The notes under the pieces: generated by a model
The model's database searches: none
The model's input: only the letters and a program-made list of their open reading frames with translations
Told to the model about the DNA's origin: nothing
Made by a program: the position numbers and the translations under genes
In this document: in pieces, positions 34,160-44,699 of the stretch
How the letters are laid out: every line of letters starts with the position of its first letter
Numbering within the stretch: the stretch's first letter is position 1
NCBI GenBank assembly: GCA_963662175.1
Contig: OY759218.1
Coordinates: 496,001 to 560,000, forward strand
Direction: 5' to 3'
DNA length: 64,000 nt
Origin: Aradus depressus
Lineage: Eukaryota > Arthropoda > Insecta > Hemiptera > Aradidae

Positions 34160-34297
34160 AGCGAGTTCGAAATCTTCTGATTAACCTCTCTCAGAAGGGG
34201 AACACCCTGTACAACGTGATGCCGGATATCATCTCCCGTCTGTCCAGTGCTCAGAGGAAGGAGCCTCTCCCCTTGACCAGTTCTCCAGGATTCTCAA
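34160..34297 (+). pseudogene. Cap-D2: Condensin I subunit D2-like, late exon with frameshift
   Basis: Acceptor GTTGTGCAG and donor TCAA/GTAAGT flank it. It encodes RNLLINLSQKGNTLYNVMPD, then IISRLS, closely parallel to KNFFNELSHKGNAIYNLLPDIISRLSD of NCAPD2. The second half is only homologous in another frame (PLDQFSRILK, like EEPFHTIMKQLL). A small indel near 34255-34280 therefore breaks the frame. The donor phase joins correctly to the exon at 44040 in the second frame. Confidence 0.65.
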
Positions 34298-34594
34298 GTA
34301 AGTCTGGATACAAGAATCAAGGAGTTTCTGGTTCCATATCTAATTTTAAATAAATCTATTTAACATATTTTATTAAAGTAAAAGTACTAAAAACTATATC
34401 TATAACCTATACTAGAGGAGGTGCCACGAGCCGGTACAGGGAGGAATGACGCATCTACCTTTCTTATATCATAACAATGGTTAATTAAGACACCATTATA
34501 TGAAATACTGGTTGTAACAGCTTTATTAAACTTTTTTTTTACAGAAATCCCCAACCTGCATTTAGATAATAAGTGAGAGCTTTCATTTACCGCC
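34298..34594. other. Intron start, non-coding
   Basis: Splice-donor side of the long intron. AT-rich; no feature seen. Confidence 0.4.
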
Positions 34595-37500
34595 TATAGG
34601 CTCGTGGAGGTAGCAGAGAGGAGAGATGGAGGTACAAGATGCGCGGGGAGAGTTGCGCACTCCCGCTTTATCATCTACGTTGCCAAGCTATAGTAGAGGT
34701 GTGCAGTGAGGAGAGATGGAGGTATATGACGCGCGGGGAGAGTTGCGCACTCGCGCTTTATCATCTACGTTGCCAAGCTATAGTAGAGGTGTACACAGAG
34801 GAGAGATGGAGGTATATGACGCGCGGGGAGAGTTGCGCACTCGCGCTTTATCATCTACGTTGCCAAGCTATAGTAGAGGTGTGCAGTGAGGAGAGATGGA
34901 GGTATATGACGCGCGGGGAGAGTTGCGCACTCGCGCTTTATCATCTACGTTGCCAAGCTATAGTAGAGGTGTACACAGAAGAGAGATGGAGGTATATGAC
35001 GCGCGGGGAGAGTTGCGCACTCGCGCTTTATCATCTACGTTGCCAAGCTATAGTAGAGGTGTACACAGAGGAGAGATGGAGGTATATGACGCGCGGGGAG
35101 AGTTGCGCACTCGCGCTTTATCATCTACGTTGCCAAGCTATAGTAGAGGTGTGCAGTGAGGAGAGATGGAGGTATATGACGCGCGGGGAGAGTTGCGCAC
35201 TCGCGCTTTATCATCTACGTTGCCAAGCTATAGTAGAGGTGTACACAGAGGAGAGATGGAGGTATATGACGCGCGGGGAGAGTTGCGCACTCGCGCTTTA
35301 TCATCTACGTTGCCAAGCTACAGTAGAGGTGTACAGAGAGGAGAGATGCAGGTATAAGATGCGCGGGGAGAGTTGTGCACTCGCGCTTTATCATCTACGT
35401 TGCCAAGCTATAGTAGAGATGTACAGAGAGGAGAGATGGAGGTATAAGAGGCGCGGGGAGAGTTGTGCACTCGCACTTTATCATCTACGTTGAGATGGAG
35501 GTATAAGATGCGCGGGGAGAGTTGCGCACTGGCACTTTATCATCTACGTAGCCAAGCTGTGGGAGAGATGTACAGAGAGGAGAGATGCGCGGGGAGAGTT
35601 GTGCACTCGCGCTTTATCATCTACGTTGCCAAACTATAGTAGAGATGTACAGAGAGGAGAGATGGAGGTATAAGATGCGCGGGGAGAGTTGTGCACTCGC
35701 GCTTTATCATCTACGTTGCCAAACTATAGTAGAGATGTACAGAGAGGAGAGATGGAGGTATAAGATGCGCGGGGAGAGTTGCGCACTCGCACTTTATCAT
35801 CTACGTTGCCAAGCTAAAGTAGAGATGTACAGAGAGGAGAGATGGAGGTATAAGATGCGCGGGGAGAGTTGCGCACTCGCGCTTTATCATCTACGTTGCC
35901 AAGCTATAGTAGAGGTGTGCAGTGAGGAGAGATGGAGGTATATGACGCGCGGGGAGAGTTGCGCACTCGCGCTTTATCATCTACGTTGCCAAGCTATAGT
36001 AGAGATGTACAGAGAGGAGAGATGGAGGTATAAGAGGCGCGGGGAGAGTTGTGCACTCGCACTTTATCATCTTCGTTGAGATGGAGGTATAAGATGCGCG
36101 GGGAGAGTTGCGCACTCGCACTTTATCATCTACGTAGCCAAGCTGTGGGAGAGATGTACAGAGAGGAGAGATGCGCGGGGAGAGTTGTGCACTCGCGCTT
36201 TATCATCTACGTTGCCAAACTATAGTAGAGATGTACAGAGAGGAGAGATGGAGGTATAAGATGCGCGGGGAGAGTTGCGCACTCGCACTTTATCATCTAC
36301 GTTGCCAAGCTATAGTAGAGATGTACAGAGAGGAGAGATGGAGGTATAAGAGGCGCGGGGAGAGTTGCGCACTCGCGCTTTATCATCTACGTTGCCAAGC
36401 TATAGTAGAGATGTGCAGTGAGGAGAAATGGAGGTATAAGAGGCGCGGGGAGAGTTGCGCACTCGCACTTTATCATCTACGTTGCCAAGCTATAGTAGAG
36501 ATGTACAGAGAGGAGAGATGGAGGTATAAGAGGCGCGGGGAGAGTTGTGCACTCGCACTTTATCATCTTCGTTGAGATGGAGGTATAAGATGCGCGGGGA
36601 GAGTTGCGCACTCGCACTTTATCATCTACGTAGCCAAGCTGTGGGAGAGATGTACAGAGAGGAGAGATGCGCGGGGAGAGTTGTGCACTCGCGCTTTATC
36701 ATCTACGTTGGCAAACTATAGTAGAGATGTACAGAGAGGAGAGATGGAGGTATAAGATGCGCGGGGAGAGTTGCGCACTCGCACTTTATCATCTACGTTG
36801 CCAAGCTATAGTAGAGATGTACAGAGAGGAGAGATGGAGGTATAAGAGGCGCGGGGAGAGTTGCGCACTCGCGCTTTATCATCTACGTTGCCAAGCTATA
36901 GTAGAGATGTGCAGTGAGGAGAAATGGAGGTATAAGAGGCGCGGGGAGAGTTGCGCACTCGCACTTTATCATCTACGTTGCCAAGCTATAGTAGAGATGT
37001 ACAGAGAGGAGAGATGGAGGTATAAGAGGCGCGGGGAGAGTTGTGCACTCGCGCTTTATCATCTTCGTTGAGATGGAGGTATAAGATGCGCGGGGAGAGT
37101 TGCGCACTCGCACTTTATCATCTACGTAGCCAAGCTGTGGGAGAGATGTACAGAGAGGAGAGATGCGCGGGGAGAGTTGTGCACTCGCGCTTTATCATCT
37201 ACGTTGCCAAACTATAGTAGAGATGTACAGAGAGGAGAGATGGAGGTATAAGATGCGCGGGGAGAGTTGCGCACTCGCACTTTATCATCTACGTTGCCAA
37301 GCTATAGTAGAGATGTACAGAGAGGAGAGATGGAGGTATAAGATGCGCGGGGAGAGTTGCGCACTCGCGCTTTATCATCTACGTTGCCAAGCTATAGTAG
37401 AGATGTACAGAGAGGAGAGATGGAGGTATAAGAGGCGCGGGGAGAGTTGCGCACTCGCGCTTTATCATCTACGTTGCCAAGCTATAGTAGAGATGTGCAG

Positions 37501-37950
37501 TGAGGAGAGATGGAGGTATAAGAGGCGCGGGGAGAGTTGCGCACTCGCACTTTATCATCTACGTTGCCAAGCTATAGTAGAGATGTACAGTGAGGAGAGA
37601 TGGAGGTATAAGAGGCGCGGGGAGAGTTGTGCACTCGCACTTTATCATCTACGTTGCCAAGCTATAGTAGAGATGTACAGAGAGGAGAGATGGAGGTATA
37701 AGAGGCGCGGGGAGAGTTGCGCACTCGCGCTTTATCATCTACGTTGCCAAGCTATAGTAGAGATGTACAGAGAGGAGAGATGGAGGTATAAGAGGCGCGG
37801 GGTGAGTTGCGCACTCGCGCTTTATCATCTACGTTGCCAAGCTATAGTAGAGATGTACAGAGAGGAGAGATGGAGGTATAAGATGCGCGGGGAGAGTTGC
37901 GCACTCGCACTTTATCATCTACGTTGCCAAGCTATAGTAGAGGTGTCAGA
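34595..37950 (+). repeat. 90-bp minisatellite with 496-bp higher-order period
   Basis: About 37 head-to-tail copies of a 90-bp unit (GAGAGATGGAGGTATAAGAT, CGCGGGGAGAGTTGCGCACT, CGCGCTTTATCATCTACGTT, GCCAAGCTATAGTAGAG). The early part alternates GTACACAGAG and GTGCAGTGAG variants. Later a 496-bp block of five units plus a 46-bp truncated unit repeats (starts near 35585, 36171, 36667 and 37163). Because 90 is divisible by 3, all frames without a stop in the unit stay open for up to 284 codons. That openness is not evidence for a protein. It lies in an intron of the condensin gene. Confidence 0.95.
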
Positions 37951-38198
37951 AAACTTCAAACAAATCGATAGATTGGAGTCAGAGGAAGAGTGAAAATTTA
38001 GTTAATTCGCGCTGGGGAAGTACGTTGCCGATGATTAACTAGGTTTAATTAGTCGAGGGGTCTGACAACACATAGGACGGCTCCCAGATAAAGAGCCTAA
38101 GGGCCTTGGCTGGTATCGATCTCACGACTCTACACTATACCTCTCTGCTTCCAAATAATTTATGGTTTCCAGATTTATTTTGTGAAGCTCCATTCTAG
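37951..38198. other. Repeat-family end and SINE head fragment
   Basis: 38015-38040 is another GGGGAAGTACGTTG end. 38075-38150 (CTCCCAGATAAAGAGCCTAA, then ATCGATCTCACGAC) resembles a minus-orientation SINE head. Neither is coding. Confidence 0.35.
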
Positions 38199-38524
38199 GA
38201 ATAGATAATTAAAATACACAATTTCTTTGTCAAACTTCACTATATATTCTCAAATACTCAACTAGTTTCGCCGTGTTAAGGCATTATCAAGAGTCACTTA
38301 CAAACTGACAGAAAGTTATGGAGGGGGTTTTTAGGTAATGACGGGGAATCCCTTGTTTTTGTTACTCTATACATTCCAATAAACAGATATTTACAAGATA
38401 ATAATAAATATAAAATAAAAAGAAAGAATATATATATATATATAAAATCTAATAAAGCGAATCTAACAGTAAAGTGTTGGTATTTATATAGGTATGACTC
38501 TTGAATTATATAAATGTAAAATAT

Positions 38525-38552
38525 TAAAGTACGCGGGACAGACAGGGAGATC
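38525..38552 (+). pseudogene. GIY-YIG endonuclease, left fragment
   Basis: Encodes KYAGQTGRS, the second strand and loop of the GIY-YIG fold (commonly YVGQTGRS in Penelope-like elements). It is cut off by the LTR element at 38553 and is continuous with 43221 once the element and one GATC copy are ignored. Confidence 0.65.
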
Positions 38553-38755
38553 TGTTGGGGTCACCAATTGTTGGGGGCTTAATTCTAATAATATTAATAC
38601 CCAACACATTTATTTGGGGACATCAATTTTAATCGAAACAAGCTTGTACAAAGGTTTCTTGAGGACTGACTTGGATGCACCTGTCGGCCGTAAATGGAAG
38701 CTGTATGGTGAGTTCCTAAATCCATGTTGGATCCTCCGATACATAGGTCGCTACA
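38553..38755 (-). repeat. 3' LTR of the Gypsy element
   Basis: Minus-strand ends are TGTAGCGACC and CCCCAACA (TG...CA). Same sequence as 43014-43216 as far as can be read by eye. Confidence 0.9.
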
Positions 38756-38950
38756 CTACTCCTTCCTCAGTTACTAAGTAACGACACAAGGCAACCTGAC
38801 AGCCCCATTTATGGCAAAGAGAAAAAAAAAATATATAGATATTGTAAACAACATAAAACATAGTATACAATGTATAACATACTGTGTAACATAAAATGTT
38901 CAGAAATTAGAAAAACTTATGCGTATAACTTTTCACAACACTTATCTCAC

Positions 38951-41900
38951 TTATCGTCTGGTATGTTTCTCTCTTGCCTGTAGCTCGTCAAGAAAACGTC
39001 GTGGGAAATGAACAATTCTGCCACTGCGGGACGACGTTTGTTGCTGATGCTCGGCAAGGGTTGTTGGAGGTATCTTTGTTGTGCTGGTCTTTGGTTGTAA
39101 TTTTGTCGTGCCCGTACCCTCACTGAACGTGTCACTATGATCTAATCCAGTTACCATTAAATGTGCAGGTTTGAGTCTATCCACAGATATGTTGGTGTTC
39201 TTGTTTTTAATTCTAAGGGTGAAATATTTATCTTGTCGAACGATTACCTCAAATGGCCCTTCATATGGTGGTTCCAAAGACTTTTTGACACGATCTACTC
39301 GTAAAAATACGTGTGAGCACGATTCCAAAGCCTTATGCCTGAACAGTGATTTGTTGCAAGCTTTACGTGTATCCATTGGTCTTAATTGTGCCATATATTG
39401 TTGAAGATCAGACACAAAATTGTCTGTATTCACAGGAAGTGACGATGGATCAAAAAATTCTCCTGGGATTCTTATCGTAGTCCCATAAACCATTTCTGCG
39501 ATGGAATGTTTCGAACCATCCCTTAGTGCTGTACGCATTCCTAACAAGACTGTAGGCAAACAATCTGTCCATGTCGGATTATTCTGAGCCCTAATTGCGG
39601 CTTTTAAAGTCCTGTGTAAGCGCTCCACCTTACCGTTCGATTGCGGATGATAAGGTGTCGTATGCTGTATTTTTGCTCCACATAACGAAGCTAAATTGGT
39701 AAAAAGTTCACTAACAAACTGTCGGCCTTGGTCAGTTACTATGGAAGCTGGCGCTCCAAACCTTGCGATCCAATTACTATAAAATAACTTTGCAATTGTT
39801 TCTGCAGTATTATTAGCCATAGGAATTACTTCCATCCAACTCGTAAATCGGTCGATACAGGTCATGCAGTAAATATTTCCTTGTGAGGGTGGCAATGGCC
39901 CAATGACGTCCACATGAACGACACTAAATCGTCCATCCGGTGGTTCGAACGTCCCTATTTCTGACCTTGTATGGCGTGACACTTTGTTGCGTTGACAACT
40001 CAAGCAACTTTGAGTCCATTTTCTAATATCATTTTTGATGGCTGGCCAAATGAATTTTGACGTTATTTGTTTCACTGTTGTTTTGACTCCTGGATGTGCC
40101 AAATTATGGATTTGCTTAAATATTTCGTAGCGAAACGCTTCTGGGATGTAGGGTCGGATATTGTTCGTAGCTACATCGCACCAGAGAGGCTTTTTTGACA
40201 TTATGTTGCATTGTTTCATATTTAAACTGGAGTCTTGTAATAATGTTGGTAATTCCTGATCATTTTCTTGATTGCGAGCAATTTCTTCATAGTCAATTAC
40301 TGAAACTTCTTCAAGTCTTGAAAACGTGTCGGCCACTATGTTAGCTTTTCCACTAATATGTCGAATGTCGGTTGTAAACTGCGAAATATATTGTAAGTGG
40401 CGTACTTGACGTGGCGATGCTTTATCATTTTTCTGGAAGAATGCATATGTAATAGGCTTATGATCGGTAAATATTGTAAATGTTTGTGCCTCCAGTAGAT
40501 GCTTAAATTGTTTAATTGCCAAATAAATTGCTAATAATTCCTTGTCGTAAGCACTATAGGCTTTTTGAGCATCATTTAATTTTTTGGAATAAAAAGCGAT
40601 AGGTTTCCATCCGGATTGTTCGTGCTGCTGTAATACAGCTCCCACTGCTATATCAGACGCATCAGTAAAAACCGCCAGCGGAAATCGTGAATCTGGAAAA
40701 GTTAGGAGTGTAGCATTTACTAAATCATCTTTACAGCGTTCAAATTGTTGTATAGCCTCCTCAGTCCAGACTATTTTAGTTTTATCATTTTTCTTGGAAC
40801 CTTTTAAGTAGTCATGAAGGATAGCCTGAGTTTCCGCTGCATTTCTTATATATCGTCTATAAAAGTTAATGACACCTAGAAATGCACGAAGTTGTTGTAC
40901 TGTCTCTGGTAATTTAAAATCTCTGATTGCCTTTACCTTCTCAGGTACTGGTCTGGAACCATCTTGCGTGATCAAGTAGCCCAAAAATTGTAATTCTTCA
41001 ACACCTAACTCTGATTTTGAAGCATTAATGCGGAGACCAAAACGTTGTAGTCGTTCAAAAATAAGACGAAGATGTTCACAGTGTTCTTCTTCCGTAGCTG
41101 AAGCGACCAGGATGTCATCCATGAACGGAAAAACAAAATCCAAACCATGAAACACTGTGTTAATAAATCGTTGGAAGGTGGAAGGGGCATTCCTGAGACC
41201 AAAACTCATAACGTTGAATTCGTATAAACCAAAAGGTGTAATTATAGCCGTTTTGCTTTTGTCTTCCTCTGCTATCGGAATTTGGTAGTATGCTTTATGT
41301 AAATCTATTTTAGAAAAAATAGTAGCTCCATTTAATATGTGATGGAAGTCTTCTATGCGAGGTATAGGATATCTATCTGGTACGGTCTTGGCATTTAATA
41401 AGCGATAATCACCACAAGGACGGATAGATCCATCTTTTTTATCAACTACATGTAACGGACTTGCCCATTCTGAACTCGATGGTCGGATAATATTTTGATC
41501 CAACATAAATTGAAATTCCCGTTTGGCCTGTTGTAATCGTTTAGGAGCGAGAGGTCTTGCCTTACAATGCACTGGAGATCCTGTGGTGGTGATATAGTGT
41601 TGAATATTATGTTTCGTGTGATTGGGCGAAAATGATGGCTTCGTTAATTCAGGGTATAAGGTGAACAGATGTGCAAACTTTGCTTGAGACTTATTTATTG
41701 TGCTAATGACTTCATTTCCTGATACAGCCAGTACACTACCTGAAGTGCTAAGTTTAGTGACTGCATCAATTAATCTATGTTTATGTAAGTCAATCAATAA
41801 GTTAAAATGATTCAAGAAATCTGCACCAATTATCCCTCGAGTTATGTCAGCTTTTATAAATAACCACCTAAATTCACGACGAAGTCCTAGATCCAGTGTC

Positions 41901-42166
41901 AGTAATGTGACGCCGTAGGTAGGTATGGACGTGCCGTTTGCAGCATATAATTTAAAGTTAGAAGATGTAATTTTATCTGTAGCCTTGGCTGGAATTAAAG
42001 AAATATCGGCTCCACTGTCAATAAGAAATCGCCCACCCGTTTTTTTGTCATTAACAAATAAGCGGAAATTTCGACGATTTTCAATATTATCTGCAATAGA
42101 GCTCGTCGCAATCTCTACTGCAGGTTGGAGTTTTCCTGACTTTTCCAGGCGCATGGTTGACGACAT
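38951..42166 (-). CDS. pol: Gypsy Pol polyprotein (protease, RT, RNase H, integrase)
   Basis: An uninterrupted 1071-codon frame. Aspartic protease: [12 protein letters not shown] at residues 48-59. Reverse transcriptase: [17 protein letters not shown] around 239-254, with the catalytic box FMDD at 348-351. RNase H starts at [16 protein letters not shown] (about 499). Integrase has the HHCC finger ([13 protein letters not shown], then CLSCQRNK) and the catalytic D-D-E ([29 protein letters not shown]). The frame is -1 relative to gag and overlaps it by about 50 bp, so expression by -1 frameshifting is likely. All catalytic residues I can check are present, so this copy could be active. Confidence 0.95.
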   Translation of the reverse strand: MSSTMRLEKSGKLQPAVEIATSSIADNIENRRNFRLFVNDKKTGGRFLIDSGADISLIPAKATDKITSSNFKLYAANGTSIPTYGVTLLTLDLGLRREFRWLFIKADITRGIIGADFLNHFNLLIDLHKHRLIDAVTKLSTSGSVLAVSGNEVISTINKSQAKFAHLFTLYPELTKPSFSPNHTKHNIQHYITTTGSPVHCKARPLAPKRLQQAKREFQFMLDQNIIRPSSSEWASPLHVVDKKDGSIRPCGDYRLLNAKTVPDRYPIPRIEDFHHILNGATIFSKIDLHKAYYQIPIAEEDKSKTAIITPFGLYEFNVMSFGLRNAPSTFQRFINTVFHGLDFVFPFMDDILVASATEEEHCEHLRLIFERLQRFGLRINASKSELGVEELQFLGYLITQDGSRPVPEKVKAIRDFKLPETVQQLRAFLGVINFYRRYIRNAAETQAILHDYLKGSKKNDKTKIVWTEEAIQQFERCKDDLVNATLLTFPDSRFPLAVFTDASDIAVGAVLQQHEQSGWKPIAFYSKKLNDAQKAYSAYDKELLAIYLAIKQFKHLLEAQTFTIFTDHKPITYAFFQKNDKASPRQVRHLQYISQFTTDIRHISGKANIVADTFSRLEEVSVIDYEEIARNQENDQELPTLLQDSSLNMKQCNIMSKKPLWCDVATNNIRPYIPEAFRYEIFKQIHNLAHPGVKTTVKQITSKFIWPAIKNDIRKWTQSCLSCQRNKVSRHTRSEIGTFEPPDGRFSVVHVDVIGPLPPSQGNIYCMTCIDRFTSWMEVIPMANNTAETIAKLFYSNWIARFGAPASIVTDQGRQFVSELFTNLASLCGAKIQHTTPYHPQSNGKVERLHRTLKAAIRAQNNPTWTDCLPTVLLGMRTALRDGSKHSIAEMVYGTTIRIPGEFFDPSSLPVNTDNFVSDLQQYMAQLRPMDTRKACNKSLFRHKALESCSHVFLRVDRVKKSLEPPYEGPFEVIVRQDKYFTLRIKNKNTNISVDRLKPAHLMVTGLDHSDTFSEGTGTTKLQPKTSTTKIPPTTLAEHQQQTSSRSGRIVHFPRRFLDELQAREKHTRR

Positions 42167-42948
42167 TTATCAGGGTAGCATTTTTTTCCAAACTGGAAAT
42201 GAAAAAAACAATATTTACCCTGTGGGTCAAATCGTTTTCTGGGTTTGCTAGTACCACGGTTGCGACTGTGGTCTCGGTGGTGAGAACGAGACCGACCGGA
42301 GATTTCATTTATTTGTAACTCGAGGCTTGAAATTTTAGTTAACAATTCTTGAATTAGAGCATCTTGACTGGGTCTACTATCAGCACTACATATGTCTCTA
42401 TGTGGGTTCATTTCCACAATTTTGTCAGCTATAATGGCTATTTTGTCTAAAGTTTCCTCACTAACAATGAGAACATTCTTTATAGAATCTGGGAGTTTTT
42501 CTAACCAGAGTGTTTTTAAAACTGTGTCAGAAATATCAGTACCAGCCAGGTTCCGCATTTTTCTCAATAATTGACTAGGCCTCATATCTCCGAGATCTAA
42601 TCCCGTAATTAATTTCTTAATCTTACATTGTTCACTTTCTTTAAAAATATTAAGAAGTGTTTCCTTAGCTCTAGTATATTTATTTGTAGCAGTCCCTTGA
42701 ATGATATCCCAAATGTTTTCTATATACTTCGGATCCATTTGTGATACCACATAATTAAATTTTGTTTCCTCCGATGTAATTTTATTAATATTAAATTGTG
42801 CTTCAATTTGGTAAAACCATATTTCAGGTTTTTGTTGCCAAAAAGGGGGAATTTTAATGCTAACCTTACTTGCTTCGAGGTTGTGGCTCGCTTCGGCCAT
42901 GTTAGGAAAATGTGCTTCTGCACCGGTCCCACTTTCACTTGTAGACAT
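42115..42948 (-). CDS. gag: Gypsy Gag with CHCC zinc motif
   Basis: 277 codons starting at Met 42948, 66 bp inside the 5' LTR boundary. The N-terminal half has the capsid-like pattern [20 protein letters not shown] and [18 protein letters not shown]. After a basic Arg/His/Ser-rich stretch (residues about 225-240) comes the nucleocapsid-like motif [12 protein letters not shown], then KCRQPCAW. This is the CHCC form typical of CsRn1-like elements. Gag packages element RNA into particles. There are no stops or frameshifts. Confidence 0.9.
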   Translation of the reverse strand: MSTSESGTGAEAHFPNMAEASHNLEASKVSIKIPPFWQQKPEIWFYQIEAQFNINKITSEETKFNYVVSQMDPKYIENIWDIIQGTATNKYTRAKETLLNIFKESEQCKIKKLITGLDLGDMRPSQLLRKMRNLAGTDISDTVLKTLWLEKLPDSIKNVLIVSEETLDKIAIIADKIVEMNPHRDICSADSRPSQDALIQELLTKISSLELQINEISGRSRSHHRDHSRNRGTSKPRKRFDPQGKYCFFHFQFGKKCYPDKCRQPCAWKSQENSNLQ

Positions 42949-42995
42949 TTTACACTACTTACTTGAAATATCACTATAAATAATGTTGAACAGTT

Positions 42996-43011
42996 CAATA
43001 CGGGGTCACCA
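42996..43011 (-). promoter_or_regulatory. Primer-binding site, tRNA-Trp type
   Basis: On the minus strand TGGTGACCCCGTATTG starts two bases after the 5' LTR. TGGTGACCCCG is the PBS reported for CsRn1/Kabuki-type elements primed by tRNA-Trp. A second copy of TGGTGACCCC lies just inside the LTR end. Confidence 0.7.
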
Positions 43012-43013
43012 AT

Positions 43014-43216
43014 TGTTGGGGTCACCAATTGTTGGGGGCTTAATTCTAATAATATTAATACCCAACACATTTATTTGGGGACATCAATTTTAATCGAAAC
43101 AAGCTTGTACAAAGGTTTCTTGAGGACTGACTTGGATGCACCTGTCGGCCGTAAATGGAAGCTGTATGGTGAGTTCCTAAATCCATGTTGGATCCTCCGA
43201 TACATAGGTCGCTACA
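43014..43216 (-). repeat. 5' LTR of the Gypsy element
   Basis: 203 bp, same as the 3' LTR, with the TG...CA termini. The GATC target copy follows at 43217. Confidence 0.9.
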
Positions 43217-43220
43217 GATC

Positions 43221-43479
43221 CTTTAAGAATAGATACAGGGAACACACAAGAAATACAAACTGCAACACTTCCTCATTTCACCAACATCTCACAGAGACAG
43301 GACATACCATAGACACACAACACAAACCAAATATAATACATATCTGCCAAAAAGGTCCACTTTTGAATTTACTGGAAGCGGTAGAAATAAATAAACTGAA
43401 CAAAAATAACGATATTGTAATGCTAAATGAACAAATAGAACTGAACCATTCCCCCCTTCTTAATTTAAAATTTAAGTAG
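43221..43479 (+). pseudogene. Penelope GIY-YIG endonuclease, right fragment
   Basis: Continues from 38552 with SFKNRYREHTRNTNC, then HLTETGHTI, NIIHICQKGPLLNLLEAVEI and a Leu/Asn-rich end, stop at 43477. Penelope endonuclease C-termini have this order (FxxRxxEH, H-l-x-x-x-GH, LxxxEaxEI). It nicks target DNA for insertion. It is disrupted here by the Gypsy insertion. Confidence 0.75.
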
Positions 43480-44039
43480 CTAAGAGTCTGATGATTGTGG
43501 AAATGTTTTTGCCAACTGACATTCAGAGAATACTATATTTTCATTTGATGTTTTAATTTGTCTTTAAATTCTATGTATTTGTTTTTATTCACTTTAATAT
43601 TTATTATATTTTACATTTATATAATTCAAGAGTCATACCTATATAAATACCAACACTTTACTGTTAGATTCGCTTTATTACATTTTATATATATATATAT
43701 ATATCCTTTCTTTTTATTTTATATTTATTATTATCTTGTAAATATCTGTTTATTGGAATGTATAGAGTAACAAAAACAATGGATTCCCCGTCATTACCTA
43801 AAAACCCCCTCCATAACTCTACCTTCTATCCTGTCAACCAATTCTGTCAGTTTGTAAGTGACTCTTGATAATGCCTTAACACGGCGAAACTAGTTGAGTA
43901 TTTGAGAATATATAGTGAAGTTTGACAAAGAAATTGTGTATTTTAATTATCTATTCCTCTCTGCTTCCGTCGTCGTTGCTACATCAGGTGACTGGTTGTT
44001 TTTGTAATCATGAATATTAAATGTCTTGTTTGTTGTCAG

Positions 44040-44227
44040 ATTTATACTGAGTCTGATTGGTAAAGAGGGACAGAACGAGCTGCTGGTCAGCAGACTGTGT
44101 AGTCGACTTCGAGAGTCCCAGGATGAAGATGTCCTTCTGTTTGAGCCAGCTGATCTACACAGAGAAGGGACTGGGGATCCTGGTGGAGACGATACCATCT
44201 TTCGGAGAGCGGCTCCAACAGACACAG
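44040..44227 (+). pseudogene. Cap-D2: Condensin I subunit D2-like, late exon with frameshift
   Basis: Acceptor TTGTTGTCAG, then FILSLIGKEGQNELLVSRLC and SRLRESQ, parallel to LLSYITKDKQTESLVEKLCQRF of NCAPD2. From about 44125 the homology moves to another frame: MSFCLSQLIYTEKGLGILVE, then FGERLQQTQ, parallel to DLAYCVSQLPLTERGLRKML. One base too many near GGATGAAGATG accounts for this. The donor at 44227 is weak (CAG/GTCTTC); CAAG/GTTGCT at 44265 is an alternative. Confidence 0.65.
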
Positions 44228-44395
44228 GTCTTCACTGGCGCCCCCCCGTCAAGCCTCACATCAAGGTTGCTTCTTTTCTTTTCGAAAATAAATATTTTTT
44301 TTTTTTCTTATCTACGAAATATAGAATGATTGGTTTGAAGTGAAGGGAGAAGCCTGCCAGTGTTGGCATCTCTATAGATAGTTCTCAGAAGATCG

Positions 44396-44690
44396 CTAGG
44401 CCAGCGTCTTCTTAGGCAACATGGAGGGTTGTCGGGATGAGGGCAAGCGCTGAGCGAATGGATTGGGATGGGTATACAGTTCAGAATGGAGTTCCGTGAA
44501 GTGAAGTTGGATTAGGTCTTGAACAAAAGGAATGGTTTTTGTAGACGATTTTATTGGCGACGTAAAAGGGCGCATTGACAATATATTGGAGGACTTCTGA
44601 CTGAAAGGATTGTATTTTATTTATGTTGGAACTCTTGTCTGAACCCCATAGTTCCAGTTCGTATGTTCGTATAATGTCACCCTGTGTCAT
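44396..44690 (-). pseudogene. Jockey-like LINE fragment (RT C-terminus)
   Basis: The minus strand reads RTYELELWGSDKSSNINKIQ, SFQSEVLQYIVNAPFYVANK, then in another frame HSELYTHPNPFAQRLPS. This is the thumb/C-terminal region of a Jockey-clade reverse transcriptase, like that at 31.5 kb but on the opposite strand. It is only about 100 residues, with one frameshift. Confidence 0.65.
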
Positions 44691-44699
44691 TGTGTAACG

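Larger units (their letters stand above)
38553..43216 (-). mobile_element. Intact CsRn1-type Ty3/Gypsy retrotransposon
   Basis: A complete 4664-bp element on the minus strand. It has 203-bp LTRs (38553-38755 and 43014-43216), gag and pol in overlapping frames, a tRNA-Trp-type primer-binding site and a purine tract (GAGGAAGGAGTAG) next to the 3' LTR. GATC target duplications lie at 38549-38552 and 43217-43220. Gag with a CHCC rather than CCHC zinc motif, a 4-bp target site and a tRNA-Trp primer together mark the CsRn1 clade. The two LTRs look identical base for base, so the insertion is recent. No env-like ORF is present. Confidence 0.92.
38199..43956 (+). mobile_element. Penelope-like element, 5'-truncated, split by an LTR element
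   Basis: The flanks 38199-38526 and about 43605-43956 are inverted copies of one another, the usual inverted terminal arrangement of Penelope-like elements. Between them lies only the C-terminal GIY-YIG endonuclease: YAGQTGRS before the insertion, FKNRYREHTRNTN after it. The reverse transcriptase is missing. Each flank carries the GCCTTAACACGGCGAAAC motif, which resembles half a hammerhead-ribozyme core. Confidence 0.75.

Noticed and set aside
34639..37993. Long open frames (up to 284 codons) as a repeat-protein gene
   Set aside because: They are explained by a 90-bp unit divisible by three. Several frames are open at once and there is no conserved start, splice or domain signal.
39171..39404. 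Plus-strand ORF inside the Gypsy element
   Set aside because: It is antisense to the intact pol frame and has no independent support.
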